A stretch of 64,000 nucleotides of DNA from Citrobacter telavivensis (GCA_009363175.1 CP045205.1:5146001-5210000), one strand, 5' to 3'; shown: positions 17,956 through 27,654, numbered from the stretch's first letter. Program-made: numbers and translations. Notes: a model not told the origin generated them from the sequence alone.

Positions 17956-19651
17956 AATTTCCCGACAGGCTTACGCCGACATGTTCGGCCCGACCACCGG
18001 CGATAAAGTACGTCTGGCGGACACGGAGCTGTGGATCGAAGTGGAAAACGATCTCACCACCTATGGCGAAGAGGTCAAATTCGGGGGCGGCAAAGTGATC
18101 CGCGACGGCATGGGCCAGGGGCAGATGCCGTCTCAGGATTGCGTGGATTTGGTGATCACCAATGCGCTAATCGTCGATCACTGGGGGATCGTCAAAGCGG
18201 ATATCGGCATTAAAGACGGCAGGATCTTTGCGATTGGCAAAGCCGGGAATCCGGATATTCAGCCTGACGTGACGATCCCAATCGGCGTCGCCACTGAAGC
18301 GATCGCCGGCGAAGGCAAGATCGTGACGGCGGGTGGCGTGGATACCCATATTCACTGGATCTGTCCGCAGCAGGCGGAAGAAGCGCTGGTCTCCGGTGTG
18401 ACGACAATGATTGGTGGCGGCACCGGACCGGCTGCCGGCACCAATGCCACCACCTGCACGCCGGGACCGTGGTATATCGCCCGAATGCTACAGGCGGCGG
18501 ACACATTGCCCGTCAATATCGGCCTGCTGGGCAAAGGCAATGGTTCCCATCCCGATGCGCTGCGCGAGCAGGTTGCCGCTGGCGCCATCGGCCTGAAAAT
18601 CCACGAAGACTGGGGTGCGACGCCTGCGGCTATCGACTGCGCGCTGACCGTAGCCGATGAGATGGACATTCAGGTGGCACTGCACAGCGATACATTAAAC
18701 GAGTCGGGCTTTGTCGAAGATACGCTGGCAGCGATTGGCGATCGCACCATCCACACGTTTCACACCGAAGGGGCCGGCGGCGGGCATGCTCCGGATATCA
18801 TCACTGCCTGCGCACATGCCAACATTCTTCCTTCTTCCACCAACCCGACACTGCCCTACACCGTCAACACCATTGATGAGCATCTCGACATGCTGATGGT
18901 TTGTCACCACCTGGATCCGGATATCGCCGAGGATGTCGCCTTTGCCGAATCCCGGATCCGTCGGGAGACCATCGCCGCCGAAGACGTGTTGCATGACATT
19001 GGCGCGTTTTCGCTGACCTCATCGGACTCTCAGGCAATGGGACGCGTGGGGGAAGTGATCCTGCGCACCTGGCAAGTGGCGCACCGGATGAAAGTGCAAC
19101 GTGGCCCGTTAGCGGAAGAAACGGGTGATAACGATAATCTGCGCGTGAAGCGCTACATTGCCAAGTACACCATTAACCCGGCGCTGACTCACGGCATCGC
19201 CCACGAAGTCGGTTCGATTGAGGCCGGGAAGCTGGCGGATCTGGTGCTCTGGTCCCCTGCTTTTTTCGGCGTGAAGCCAGCCACAATCGTGAAGGGCGGC
19301 ATGATCGCCTGCGCGCCGATGGGTGACATCAATGCCTCCATCCCCACGCCGCAACCGGTGCATTACCGCATGATGTTTGGCGCGCTCGGCGCGGCACGTC
19401 ATCATTCCCGGCTGACCTTTCTGTCACAGGCGGCGGTGGAAAACAGCGTCGCGCAGCAACTCAATTTGCAAAGCCAAACCGCCGTGGTGAAAGGCTGCCG
19501 GACGGTGAAAAAAGCCGACATGATCCACAACAGCCTGCAACCCAATATCACCGTGGATGCCCAGACCTATGAGGTCCGTATCGACGGTGAACTGATCACC
19601 AGCGAACCCGCTGACGTTCTGCCAATGGCGCAGCGTTACTTTTTATTTTGA
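17948..19651 (+). CDS. ureC: Urease alpha (catalytic) subunit
   Basis: This is the 567-residue nickel metalloenzyme subunit that hydrolyses urea to ammonia and carbamate. All active-site residues are present at Klebsiella numbering: His134 and His136 (HIHW), carbamylated Lys217 (GLKIHEDWG), His246 (ALHSD), the HTFHTEGAGGGHAPD stretch with the next nickel ligand, flap-region Cys319/His320 (VCHHLD) and Asp360 (SSDSQAMGR). The enzyme should therefore be active if nickel is loaded. No nickel importer gene is in this window. Confidence 0.98.
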   Translation: MAEISRQAYADMFGPTTGDKVRLADTELWIEVENDLTTYGEEVKFGGGKVIRDGMGQGQMPSQDCVDLVITNALIVDHWGIVKADIGIKDGRIFAIGKAGNPDIQPDVTIPIGVATEAIAGEGKIVTAGGVDTHIHWICPQQAEEALVSGVTTMIGGGTGPAAGTNATTCTPGPWYIARMLQAADTLPVNIGLLGKGNGSHPDALREQVAAGAIGLKIHEDWGATPAAIDCALTVADEMDIQVALHSDTLNESGFVEDTLAAIGDRTIHTFHTEGAGGGHAPDIITACAHANILPSSTNPTLPYTVNTIDEHLDMLMVCHHLDPDIAEDVAFAESRIRRETIAAEDVLHDIGAFSLTSSDSQAMGRVGEVILRTWQVAHRMKVQRGPLAEETGDNDNLRVKRYIAKYTINPALTHGIAHEVGSIEAGKLADLVLWSPAFFGVKPATIVKGGMIACAPMGDINASIPTPQPVHYRMMFGALGAARHHSRLTFLSQAAVENSVAQQLNLQSQTAVVKGCRTVKKADMIHNSLQPNITVDAQTYEVRIDGELITSEPADVLPMAQRYFLF

Positions 19652-19660
19652 GGAGCCGAG

Positions 19661-20119
19661 ATGCTGTTATTGACGCAACGCGTTGACACCCCAGCGCACG
19701 TCACCGCCACGCTGACGCTGCCAATTGATATCCGCGTGAAGAGTCGGGCGAAAGTACAACTCAATGACGGGCGCGAGGCGGGGCTGATGCTGCCCCGTGG
19801 CCTGCTGCTGCGCGGCGGCGACTGCCTGAGCACTGAAGACGGCACGGAAGTGGTGGAAATCATCGCCGCCAGCGAGGCGGTGTCGGTGGTGCGCTGTGCC
19901 GATCCGTTCCTGCTTGCGAAAGCCTGTTATCACCTCGGTAACCGCCACGTCCCATTACAAATTCTGCCGGACGAACTGCGCTATCACCACGATCATGTGC
20001 TGGATACGATGCTGCGCCAGTTCAAACTGCAGGTGACGTTTGCGCATTTGCCGTTTGAACCTGAGGCCGGGGCGTATGCCAGTGAATCTCATGGTCATCA
20101 CCACAGCCATGCGCACTGA
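19661..20119 (+). CDS. ureE: Urease accessory protein UreE, nickel metallochaperone
   Basis: UreE delivers Ni2+ to the UreDFG-urease complex. The 152-residue protein has the N-terminal peptide-binding domain and the C-terminal metal-binding domain with HHDHVLDTMLRQF. It ends in a short His-rich tail (HGHHHSHAH), shorter than the long tail of Klebsiella UreE. Its last base overlaps the ureF ATG region. Confidence 0.95.
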   Translation: MLLLTQRVDTPAHVTATLTLPIDIRVKSRAKVQLNDGREAGLMLPRGLLLRGGDCLSTEDGTEVVEIIAASEAVSVVRCADPFLLAKACYHLGNRHVPLQILPDELRYHHDHVLDTMLRQFKLQVTFAHLPFEPEAGAYASESHGHHHSHAH

Positions 20120-20793
20120 TGCGTGATGCACTGCAGCAGTTGCGTCTACTGCAACTCGCCAGCAGCAGTCTGCCGGTGGGATCGTTTACCTGGTCACAGG
20201 GGTTGGAGTGGGTAGTTGAGACCGGCTGGGTGAACAGCGTGGACACCTTCGCACGCTGGCAAACCCGGCAGATGGAAAACAGCGTTTTCACCGTCGACCT
20301 GCCGCTGTTCGCCCGGCTGTATCACGCCTGCGAACAGGATGATATTGATGCCGCGCGACGCTGGACGGCGTATCTGCTGGCCTGTCGGGAAACCCGTGAG
20401 CTACGGGAAGAAGAGCGCAGTCGGGGCGCGGCGTTCACCCGACTGGTCGTCGACTGGCAGCCAGAATGCCCGCAGCCATGGCGCACGCTATTTGCCGACA
20501 GTCAGCTCTGCGGTATGGCCTGGCTGGGCGTGCAGTGGCGCATTCCGCTGCCCGACCTGGCCTTAACGTTCGGATACAGTTGGATTGAGAGTGCGGTGAT
20601 GGCCGGTGTCAAACTGGTGCCGTTTGGTCAGCAGGCAGCCCAGCGGCTGATTATTACGCTTTGCTCGCAGTATGCCGAGGGCATGGCGCAGGCGCTGGCG
20701 TGCCCGGACGACGGTCTGGGTTCCGCCACACCGCTGGCAGCCATCGCCTCTGCACGCCATGAAACGCAATATTGCCGTTTATTTCGCTCCTGA
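20119..20793 (+). CDS. ureF: Urease accessory protein UreF
   Basis: UreF gates nickel insertion and regulates the UreG GTPase. The 224-residue, mainly helical protein shows LLQLASSSLPVGSFTWSQGLE near the N-terminus and REEERSRGAAF in the centre. The ATG sits on the ureE stop, indicating translational coupling. Confidence 0.95.
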   Translation: MRDALQQLRLLQLASSSLPVGSFTWSQGLEWVVETGWVNSVDTFARWQTRQMENSVFTVDLPLFARLYHACEQDDIDAARRWTAYLLACRETRELREEERSRGAAFTRLVVDWQPECPQPWRTLFADSQLCGMAWLGVQWRIPLPDLALTFGYSWIESAVMAGVKLVPFGQQAAQRLIITLCSQYAEGMAQALACPDDGLGSATPLAAIASARHETQYCRLFRS

Positions 20794-20802
20794 GGAGAGA
20801 CA

Positions 20803-21420
20803 ATGAGTGAGTACAAACATCCCCTGCGCGTTGGCGTAGGCGGCCCGGTGGGTTCCGGTAAAACCGCCCTGCTGGAAGCGCTATGCAAAGCGATGCGCGA
20901 CCGCTGGCAACTGGCGGTGGTCACCAACGATATCTACACCAAAGAGGATCAGCGCATTCTCACCGAAGCTGGCGCGCTGGCACCGGAACGCATTGTCGGT
21001 GTGGAAACCGGCGGCTGTCCGCACACCGCCATCCGCGAAGATGCCTCGATGAATCTGGCCGCGGTGGACGCGTTAAGCGAAAAATTCGGCAATCTGGATC
21101 TGATTTTTGTTGAGAGCGGCGGCGACAACCTGAGCGCCACCTTCAGCCCGGAACTGGCGGATCTCACTATCTACGTGATCGACGTGGCCGAAGGGGAAAA
21201 GATCCCGCGAAAAGGCGGACCGGGGATCACCAAATCGGATTTCCTGGTGATCAACAAAACCGATCTCGCTCCCTATGTAGGCGCGTCGCTGGAGGTCATG
21301 GAACGCGACACGCTGCGTATGCGTGGCGAGCGCCCGTGGACGTTTACCAATTTAAAATCGGGTGACGGTCTGGCGACAATTATTGCGTTTCTGGAAGACA
21401 GAGGAATGCTGCGGGTGTAG
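20803..21420 (+). CDS. ureG: Urease accessory GTPase UreG
   Basis: UreG hydrolyses GTP during nickel-centre assembly. The 205-residue SIMIBI-class G protein shows the P-loop GGPVGSGKTALLEALC (about 11-26), the metal-binding CPH of GGCPHTAIREDAS, the VESGGDNL Walker-B-like segment and the NKTDL base-specificity motif. It is the last gene of the operon and is followed by a BIME. Confidence 0.97.
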   Translation: MSEYKHPLRVGVGGPVGSGKTALLEALCKAMRDRWQLAVVTNDIYTKEDQRILTEAGALAPERIVGVETGGCPHTAIREDASMNLAAVDALSEKFGNLDLIFVESGGDNLSATFSPELADLTIYVIDVAEGEKIPRKGGPGITKSDFLVINKTDLAPYVGASLEVMERDTLRMRGERPWTFTNLKSGDGLATIIAFLEDRGMLRV

Positions 21421-21545
21421 TGCGGGTGTATGCGGTGTATTGCCGGGTGGCGGCTTCGCCTGACCCGGCCTACGGTCTTGTCGATCCGGTAAACGCAGAG
21501 AATAGATTCGCAGGCCCGGTAAGCGCAGCGCCACCGGGCAGGACA
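21421..21545. repeat. BIME between ureG and tsaD
   Basis: Palindromic GC-rich units (GCCGGGTGGCGGCTTCGCC...CCCGGCCTACGG and GGCCCGGTAAGCGCAGCGCCACCGGGC) lie between convergent ureG and tsaD. This is a REP variant with a CCGGGT core. Confidence 0.75.
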
Positions 21546-21553
21546 GAAAGCGC

Positions 21554-22567
21554 TTATGCCGCAGGCAGCTCCGCCAGCGGCCAGCGCGGTCGTACGGTCA
21601 CGCCGAGATCCGCCGTGGCCCCCGCTTTAAAGCGCACCATACCGGCATAAGCTATCATCGCCCCGTTGTCGGTACAAAATTCCGGACGGGCATAGAACAC
21701 GTCGCCACGACGTTTTTGCATCATCTCCGCCAGCTTCGCCCGCAGCGTACGGTTGGCGCTGACGCCGCCCGCCATCACCAGACGCGTAAAGCCGGTCTGA
21801 TCCAGCGCCCGCTTGCACTTGATCATTAGCGTATCCACCACCGCGTCTTCAAACGCCCGGGCGATATCGGCACGAGTTTGATCATCATCGCCGTTATTAC
21901 GAATCGTATTCGCCGCAAAGGTTTTCAACCCGGAGAAGCTGAAATCCAGCCCCGGACGATCGGTCATGGGCCGCGGGAAAACAAAACGTCCGGCGGTGCC
22001 CTGCGACGCCATTTTCGACAGCATCGGGCCGCCAGGGTAGTCGAGTCCCAGCAGCTTGGCGGTTTTATCGAACGCTTCACCGGCAGCGTCGTCAATCGAT
22101 TCACCGAGCAACGCATACTGCCCAACGCCCGTCACGCTGATAAGCTGGGTATGTCCCCCCGATACCAACAGCGCCACAAAGGGGAATTCTGGCGGGTTAT
22201 CTTCCAGCATCGGTGCCAGCAGATGCCCTTCCATATGATGTACAGGGATAGCGGGCACATTCCATGCAAACGCCAGCGAACGACCGACGGTTGCGCCGAC
22301 GAGCAGCGCGCCAACCAGACCCGGTCCTGCGGTATACGCCACCGCATCAATCTCTTTCGCACTCAGTCCCGCCTCTTTCAGCGCCGCCTGAATCAGCGGC
22401 ACCGTTTTGCGGACATGATCGCGGGAGGCCAGTTCAGGCACGACCCCGCCGTAGTCAGCATGTAATTTCACCTGACTATACAATTGGTTGGCTAACAGAC
22501 CTTTTTCGTCGTCGTAAATGGCGATGCCGGTTTCATCGCAGGATGTTTCAATTCCCAGTACACGCAT
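21554..22567 (-). CDS. tsaD: tRNA N6-adenosine threonylcarbamoyltransferase
   Basis: TsaD, with TsaB and TsaE, transfers threonylcarbamoyl to A37 of ANN-decoding tRNAs. The 337-residue ASKHA-fold protein shows MRVLGIETSCDET, the metal-binding HHMEGHLLAP (about 110-119), and LVSGGHTQLI. The length equals E. coli. It is divergent from rpsU. Confidence 0.97.
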   Translation of the reverse strand: MRVLGIETSCDETGIAIYDDEKGLLANQLYSQVKLHADYGGVVPELASRDHVRKTVPLIQAALKEAGLSAKEIDAVAYTAGPGLVGALLVGATVGRSLAFAWNVPAIPVHHMEGHLLAPMLEDNPPEFPFVALLVSGGHTQLISVTGVGQYALLGESIDDAAGEAFDKTAKLLGLDYPGGPMLSKMASQGTAGRFVFPRPMTDRPGLDFSFSGLKTFAANTIRNNGDDDQTRADIARAFEDAVVDTLMIKCKRALDQTGFTRLVMAGGVSANRTLRAKLAEMMQKRRGDVFYARPEFCTDNGAMIAYAGMVRFKAGATADLGVTVRPRWPLAELPAA

Positions 22568-22694
22568 GACTTGTTTCTACCTCACGTTATTACCGCGCAG
22601 TGTAGGTCGAATGCGGGTAGATGTATACCCTCACTCCCGATTTCGTGTATACTCTTCCCCCTTATAAAAGTCCCTTTCAAAATCGCATCGGTGC

Positions 22695-22724
22695 TTTACA
22701 AAGCAGCAGCAATTGCAGTAAAAT
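22695..22724 (+). promoter_or_regulatory. sigma-70 promoter for rpsU-dnaG-rpoD
   Basis: A -35 TTTACA (22695-22700) and -10 TAAAAT (22719-22724) are separated by 18 bases, about 70 bases before rpsU. An additional TATACT at 22648-22653 may be the -10 of an upstream promoter, though its -35 is poor. E. coli also has tandem promoters here. Confidence 0.65.
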
Positions 22725-22755
22725 TCCGCACCATTTTGAAATAAGCTGGCGCTGA

Positions 22756-23010
<255 letters not shown>

Positions 23011-23058
23011 TCTCTGTCGGGGGCTGAGGCTCTCGATTCAGACCGAGTTGTAGTTGTA

Positions 23059-23096
23059 AGGCCGTGCTTCCGAAAGGAATGCGCGGCTTATTTTCG
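23059..23096 (+). terminator. Internal partial terminator T1 between rpsU and dnaG
   Basis: AGGCCGTGCTTCC-GAAA-GGAATGCGCGGCTT followed by ATTTTCG forms the attenuating hairpin known in E. coli, which lets rpsU be expressed far above dnaG. Confidence 0.8.
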
Positions 23097-23098
23097 TT

Positions 23099-23225
23099 TA
23101 TACACGTCATCATTCAAGCTGCCTCTGCGTTGGCTGCGCTCGCTCACCCCAGTCACGTACTGATGTACGCTCCTGAGGATTCGCTCTCTTGCCGCCTTGA
23201 TGCAACCTGAATGATTTTGTGTATA
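23099..23225. repeat. ERIC element (127 bp) in the rpsU-dnaG gap
   Basis: The element is exactly 127 bases, with imperfect terminal inverted repeats TATACACGTCATCATTCA / TGAATGATTTTGTGTATA. The central core CGCTCACCCCAGTCACGTAC...GTACGCTCCTGAGGATTC matches the sequences targeted by the standard ERIC1R/ERIC2 primers. It lies inside an essential operon, between the T1 hairpin and the dnaG start. Confidence 0.9.
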
Positions 23226-23251
23226 TGAGTCATAAAAAATAAACGGGGCAT

Positions 23252-24997
23252 ATGGCTGGACGAATCCCACGCGTATTTATCAATGACCTGCTGGCAAGAA
23301 CCGACATCGTCGATCTCATCGACGCGCGGGTAAAGCTGAAAAAACAGGGCAAAAATTATCACGCGTGTTGTCCGTTCCATAACGAAAAGACCCCCTCTTT
23401 CACCGTAAACGGTGAAAAACAGTTTTATCACTGCTTTGGATGCGGCGCGCACGGCAACGCTATCGACTTCCTGATGAACTACGACAAGCTCGAGTTCGTG
23501 GAAACCGTCGAAGAACTGGCGGCTATGCATAACCTTGACGTCCCGTTTGAAGCAGGCACAGGCCCCAGTCAGATAGAGCGCCATCAACGGCAAAGCCTGT
23601 ATCAACTGATGGATGGCCTGAACACGTTTTATCAGCAATCTCTGATGCAACCCGCCGCTACCCCTGCGCGCCAGTATCTGGAAAAGCGAGGACTCAGTAG
23701 TGAAGTGATCGCGCGTTTTGCTATTGGCTTTGCGCCCCCCGGTTGGGACAACGTCCTGAAACGGTTTGGCGGCAATAGCGAAAATCGCCAGTCACTGGTG
23801 GATGCGGGTATGTTGGTCACCAACGATCAGGGACGCAGTTACGATCGCTTCCGCGAACGGGTGATGTTCCCCATCCGCGATAAGCGTGGTCGGGTGATAG
23901 GTTTTGGCGGTCGTGTGCTGGGTGATGCTCTACCGAAGTACCTCAACTCCCCGGAAACCGATATTTTCCATAAGGGCCGCCAACTGTATGGCCTTTATGA
24001 AGCGCAGCAGGATAACGCCGATCCGCAACGTTTGTTAGTGGTGGAAGGCTATATGGATGTGGTGGCGCTGGCGCAGTATGGTATTAACTATGCCGTGGCT
24101 TCGCTGGGCACCTCAACCACCGCCGATCATATTCAGCTCCTGTTCCGCGCCACGAACAACGTTATTTGCTGTTATGACGGTGACCGTGCAGGACGAGACG
24201 CCGCCTGGCGCGCGCTGGAAACCGCACTGCCGTACATGACGGATGGTCGTCAGCTACGCTTTATGTTTTTACCTGATGGCGAAGACCCCGATACGCTGGT
24301 GCGTAAAGAGGGGAAAGCGGCATTCGAAGCCCGGATGGAGCAGGCCCTGCCGCTCTCCGCGTTTTTGTTTAATAGCCTGCTGCCGCAGGTGGACCTGAGC
24401 ACACCGGACGGTCGAGCGCAGTTGAGTACGCTGGCGCTACCGCTCATCACTCAGGTACCGGGTGAAACGTTACGCATTTATCTGCGACAGGAATTGGGCA
24501 ACAAGCTTGGCATTCTGGATGACAGCCAGCTTGAACGATTAATGCCAAAATTGTCCGAAAGTGGGACTTCCCGACCCGCTCCGCAGCTAAAACGCACGAC
24601 CATGCGTATACTGATAGGACTGCTGGTGCAAAATCCGGAACTGGCGCCGCTGGTGCCCCCGTTAAGCGGCCTGGACCAGAATAAGCTGCCTGGACTTGGC
24701 TTATTCGCAGAACTGGTCAACACTTGTTTGTCCCAGCCAGGGCTAACCACCGGACAGCTTTTAGAACACTATCGTGGCACAAATGATGCGGCCACCCTTG
24801 AAAAATTGTCGACGTGGGACGATATAGCAGATAAGGATATTGCTGAAAAAACCTTCACCGACTCACTCAACCATATGTTTGATTCGATGCTTGAGCTGCG
24901 CCAGGAAGAGCTAATCGCCCGCGAGCGCACACACGGTTTAAGCAGCGAAGAACGCCGGGAGCTCTGGACACTGAACCAGGAACTGGCGAAGAAATGA
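23252..24997 (+). CDS. dnaG: DNA primase
   Basis: DnaG makes RNA primers at replication forks. The 581-residue protein has an N-terminal CHC2-type zinc ribbon (CCPFHNEKTPSF, FYHCFGCGAHGN, about 39-66). The TOPRIM catalytic core shows VVEGYMDVVALAQYG (about 263-277) and the acidic DGDRAGRDA motif. The C-terminal helicase-binding domain ends ELWTLNQELAKK. The length equals E. coli. Confidence 0.98.
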   Translation: MAGRIPRVFINDLLARTDIVDLIDARVKLKKQGKNYHACCPFHNEKTPSFTVNGEKQFYHCFGCGAHGNAIDFLMNYDKLEFVETVEELAAMHNLDVPFEAGTGPSQIERHQRQSLYQLMDGLNTFYQQSLMQPAATPARQYLEKRGLSSEVIARFAIGFAPPGWDNVLKRFGGNSENRQSLVDAGMLVTNDQGRSYDRFRERVMFPIRDKRGRVIGFGGRVLGDALPKYLNSPETDIFHKGRQLYGLYEAQQDNADPQRLLVVEGYMDVVALAQYGINYAVASLGTSTTADHIQLLFRATNNVICCYDGDRAGRDAAWRALETALPYMTDGRQLRFMFLPDGEDPDTLVRKEGKAAFEARMEQALPLSAFLFNSLLPQVDLSTPDGRAQLSTLALPLITQVPGETLRIYLRQELGNKLGILDDSQLERLMPKLSESGTSRPAPQLKRTTMRILIGLLVQNPELAPLVPPLSGLDQNKLPGLGLFAELVNTCLSQPGLTTGQLLEHYRGTNDAATLEKLSTWDDIADKDIAEKTFTDSLNHMFDSMLELRQEELIARERTHGLSSEERRELWTLNQELAKK

Positions 24998-25168
24998 ATT
25001 GAAACAGACAAAAGTATTTAACGGCTTAAGTGCCGAATAGCGATCGGGAAGCCCCCGACAGCCGCACTGAGAGGCAGCGGCCACAAATATAAGTACGCCC
25101 TCGCTTTAAATGTTGGCAGCAACGGCTTGCTGACTCTAATCAAACGAATTAAGTGTGGATACCGTCTT
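24998..25168 (+). promoter_or_regulatory. dnaG-rpoD intergenic region
   Basis: A 171-base gap lies within the operon. In E. coli the main rpoD heat-shock promoter lies upstream inside dnaG, and mRNA processing occurs in this gap. Here I see only paired GC-rich segments (about 25060-25085) and a weak GTGGATA ahead of the rpoD ATG. Confidence 0.35.
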
Positions 25169-27016
25169 ATGGAGCAAAACCCGCAGTCACAGCTGAAGCT
25201 TCTTGTCACCCGTGGTAAGGAGCAAGGCTATCTGACCTATGCCGAGGTCAATGACCATCTGCCGGAAGATATCGTCGATTCAGATCAAATTGAAGATATC
25301 ATCCAAATGATCAACGACATGGGTATTCAGGTGATGGAAGAAGCACCGGATGCCGATGATCTGCTGCTTGCTGAAAACACCACCAGTACCGACGAAGACG
25401 CGGAAGAAGCGGCTGCGCAAGTTCTGTCCAGCGTAGAGTCTGAAATCGGTCGTACCACTGACCCGGTTCGCATGTACATGCGTGAAATGGGTACCGTTGA
25501 ACTGTTGACCCGCGAAGGCGAAATCGATATTGCGAAACGCATCGAAGACGGGATCAACCAGGTTCAGTGCTCCGTTGCCGAATATCCAGAAGCTATTACC
25601 TATCTGCTTGAGCAGTACGATCGCGTTGAAGCTGAAGAAGCCCGTCTGTCCGATCTGATCACCGGTTTTGTCGATCCAAACGCGGAAGAAGATCTGGCCC
25701 CTACCGCCACTCACGTCGGATCTGAGTTATCTCAGGAAGACATGGATGACGATGAGGACGAAGACGAAGAAGACAGCGACGACGACAGCAGCGATGACGA
25801 CAACAGCATCGATCCTGAGCTGGCGCGCGAGAAGTTCGGCGAACTGCGTACGCAGTACGAAGTCACGCGTGACACCATCAAAGCGAAAGGTCGTAGCCAC
25901 GCCGATGCCCAGACTGAGATCCTGAAGCTGTCTGAAGTATTCAAGCAGTTCCGTCTGGTACCAAAGCAGTTTGACTACCTTGTGAACAGCATGCGCGTCA
26001 TGATGGACAGGGTTCGTACCCAGGAACGTCTGATCATGAAGCTCTGCGTTGAGCAGTGCAAAATGCCGAAGAAGAACTTCATCACCCTGTTCACCGGCAA
26101 TGAAACCAGCGAAACCTGGTTCAATGCGGCTATCGCGATGAACAAGCCGTGGTCCGAAAAACTGCATGATGTGGCCGATGACGTTCACCGTGGTCTGCAG
26201 AAACTGCGTCAGATTGAAGAAGAAACCGGCCTGACCATCGAGCAGGTCAAAGACATCAACCGTCGCATGTCCATTGGCGAAGCGAAAGCGCGTCGTGCGA
26301 AGAAAGAGATGGTTGAAGCAAACTTACGTCTGGTTATCTCTATCGCCAAGAAATACACCAACCGTGGTCTGCAGTTCCTGGATCTGATTCAGGAAGGCAA
26401 CATCGGTCTGATGAAAGCGGTCGATAAGTTTGAATACCGTCGTGGTTACAAGTTCTCCACCTATGCAACCTGGTGGATCCGTCAGGCGATCACCCGCTCT
26501 ATCGCGGATCAGGCGCGCACCATCCGTATTCCGGTGCATATGATTGAGACCATCAACAAACTCAACCGTATCTCCCGCCAGATGCTGCAAGAGATGGGTC
26601 GCGAGCCGACGCCGGAAGAGCTGGCTGAACGTATGCTGATGCCGGAAGACAAGATCCGTAAAGTGCTGAAGATCGCCAAAGAGCCGATCTCCATGGAAAC
26701 CCCGATTGGTGACGATGAAGATTCGCATCTGGGTGATTTCATCGAGGATACCACCCTCGAGCTACCGCTGGATTCTGCCACAACCGAGAGCCTGCGTGCG
26801 GCAACGCATGACGTGCTGGCTGGCCTGACCGCGCGTGAAGCGAAAGTCCTGCGTATGCGTTTCGGTATCGATATGAACACCGACCACACGCTGGAAGAAG
26901 TGGGTAAACAGTTTGACGTTACCCGCGAACGTATTCGTCAGATCGAAGCGAAGGCGCTGCGTAAACTGCGTCACCCGAGCCGTTCTGAAGTGCTGCGTAG
27001 CTTCCTGGACGACTAA
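25169..27016 (+). CDS. rpoD: RNA polymerase primary sigma factor (sigma-70)
   Basis: This is the 615-residue housekeeping sigma factor. Region 1.1 starts MEQNPQSQLKLLVTRGKEQG. An acidic Asp/Glu run at about 190-215 (MDDDEDEDEEDSDDDSSDDD) marks the nonconserved region. Region 2 carries YATWWIRQAITRSIADQART (-10 recognition), and region 4.2 carries VTRERIRQIEAKALRKLRHP (-35 recognition). NTTSTDEDAEE and NTDHTLEEVG agree with Salmonella/Citrobacter rather than E. coli wording. The ATG at 25169 gives the family start; the in-frame upstream extension is ignored. Confidence 0.98.
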   Translation: MEQNPQSQLKLLVTRGKEQGYLTYAEVNDHLPEDIVDSDQIEDIIQMINDMGIQVMEEAPDADDLLLAENTTSTDEDAEEAAAQVLSSVESEIGRTTDPVRMYMREMGTVELLTREGEIDIAKRIEDGINQVQCSVAEYPEAITYLLEQYDRVEAEEARLSDLITGFVDPNAEEDLAPTATHVGSELSQEDMDDDEDEDEEDSDDDSSDDDNSIDPELAREKFGELRTQYEVTRDTIKAKGRSHADAQTEILKLSEVFKQFRLVPKQFDYLVNSMRVMMDRVRTQERLIMKLCVEQCKMPKKNFITLFTGNETSETWFNAAIAMNKPWSEKLHDVADDVHRGLQKLRQIEEETGLTIEQVKDINRRMSIGEAKARRAKKEMVEANLRLVISIAKKYTNRGLQFLDLIQEGNIGLMKAVDKFEYRRGYKFSTYATWWIRQAITRSIADQARTIRIPVHMIETINKLNRISRQMLQEMGREPTPEELAERMLMPEDKIRKVLKIAKEPISMETPIGDDEDSHLGDFIEDTTLELPLDSATTESLRAATHDVLAGLTAREAKVLRMRFGIDMNTDHTLEEVGKQFDVTRERIRQIEAKALRKLRHPSRSEVLRSFLDD

Positions 27017-27034
27017 TCCCGTCGCACAAACAAC

Positions 27035-27064
27035 AAACGCCACCTTTCGGTGGCGTTTTTTTTA
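27035..27064 (+). terminator. Strong terminator of the rpoD operon
   Basis: AAACGCCACC-TTTC-GGTGGCGTT is followed by eight T residues. The T-run overlaps the last codons of the convergent mug gene. Confidence 0.95.
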
Positions 27065-27568
27065 CATTCCGCGCACGATCAGCGCTTCATCCAGTTCCCT
27101 GAATGCTTCCACCAGTTTATCCAGCGTAATGCGGCTCAACCCGCTGGTATTCGGCAACACCCACACCTGCGTTGCGCCAATGGTTATGCTCTGTTTTCCC
27201 CACTGTACGCCGCGCTGGCTGAAGCCTTGCTCAAATGCCTGCTTACCCAGAATCGCCAGGGCATGCGGTTGGTACTGCTCAATTTTGACAATCAGGCTAC
27301 GTCCACCGTCGTGCAACTCCTGACGCGAGACTTCATTGGCCTGCACCGTTGGCCTGTCAACCAGTTTGGTGACACCGCAGCGAAAATCCAGCAGGTGTTC
27401 TGCCTCTTCGGGTTTGAGCTGGCGCTCGGTAAAACCGGCCTGATGAATCACCTTCCAGAAACGGTTCGCCGGATGTGCAAACGGAAATCCCGTCCCGGCA
27501 GAAGAAAGCCCCGGATTGATGCCGCAGAACACGACCCGCAACCCTGGCGCTAAAATGTCCTTAACCAT
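27062..27568 (-). CDS. mug: G/U mismatch-specific DNA glycosylase
   Basis: Mug excises uracil and ethenocytosine opposite guanine. The 168-residue protein shows the catalytic-loop motif VVFCGINPGLSSAGTG (about 12-27). The second motif reads LPNTSGLSR where E. coli has NPSGLSR, a Pro-to-Thr change next to the DNA-intercalating loop. The ATG at 27568 (MVKDILAPGLR) gives the family length; longer forms have no support. It is convergent with rpoD and divergent from ileX. Confidence 0.95.
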   Translation of the reverse strand: MVKDILAPGLRVVFCGINPGLSSAGTGFPFAHPANRFWKVIHQAGFTERQLKPEEAEHLLDFRCGVTKLVDRPTVQANEVSRQELHDGGRSLIVKIEQYQPHALAILGKQAFEQGFSQRGVQWGKQSITIGATQVWVLPNTSGLSRITLDKLVEAFRELDEALIVRGM

Positions 27569-27654
27569 AACGACTCCACTACATAACATCGTAAGAAAAG
27601 TATAACGGATTGAAAATACGTTGTTTAATAAAACAGCATACGTACGGTTATGGC

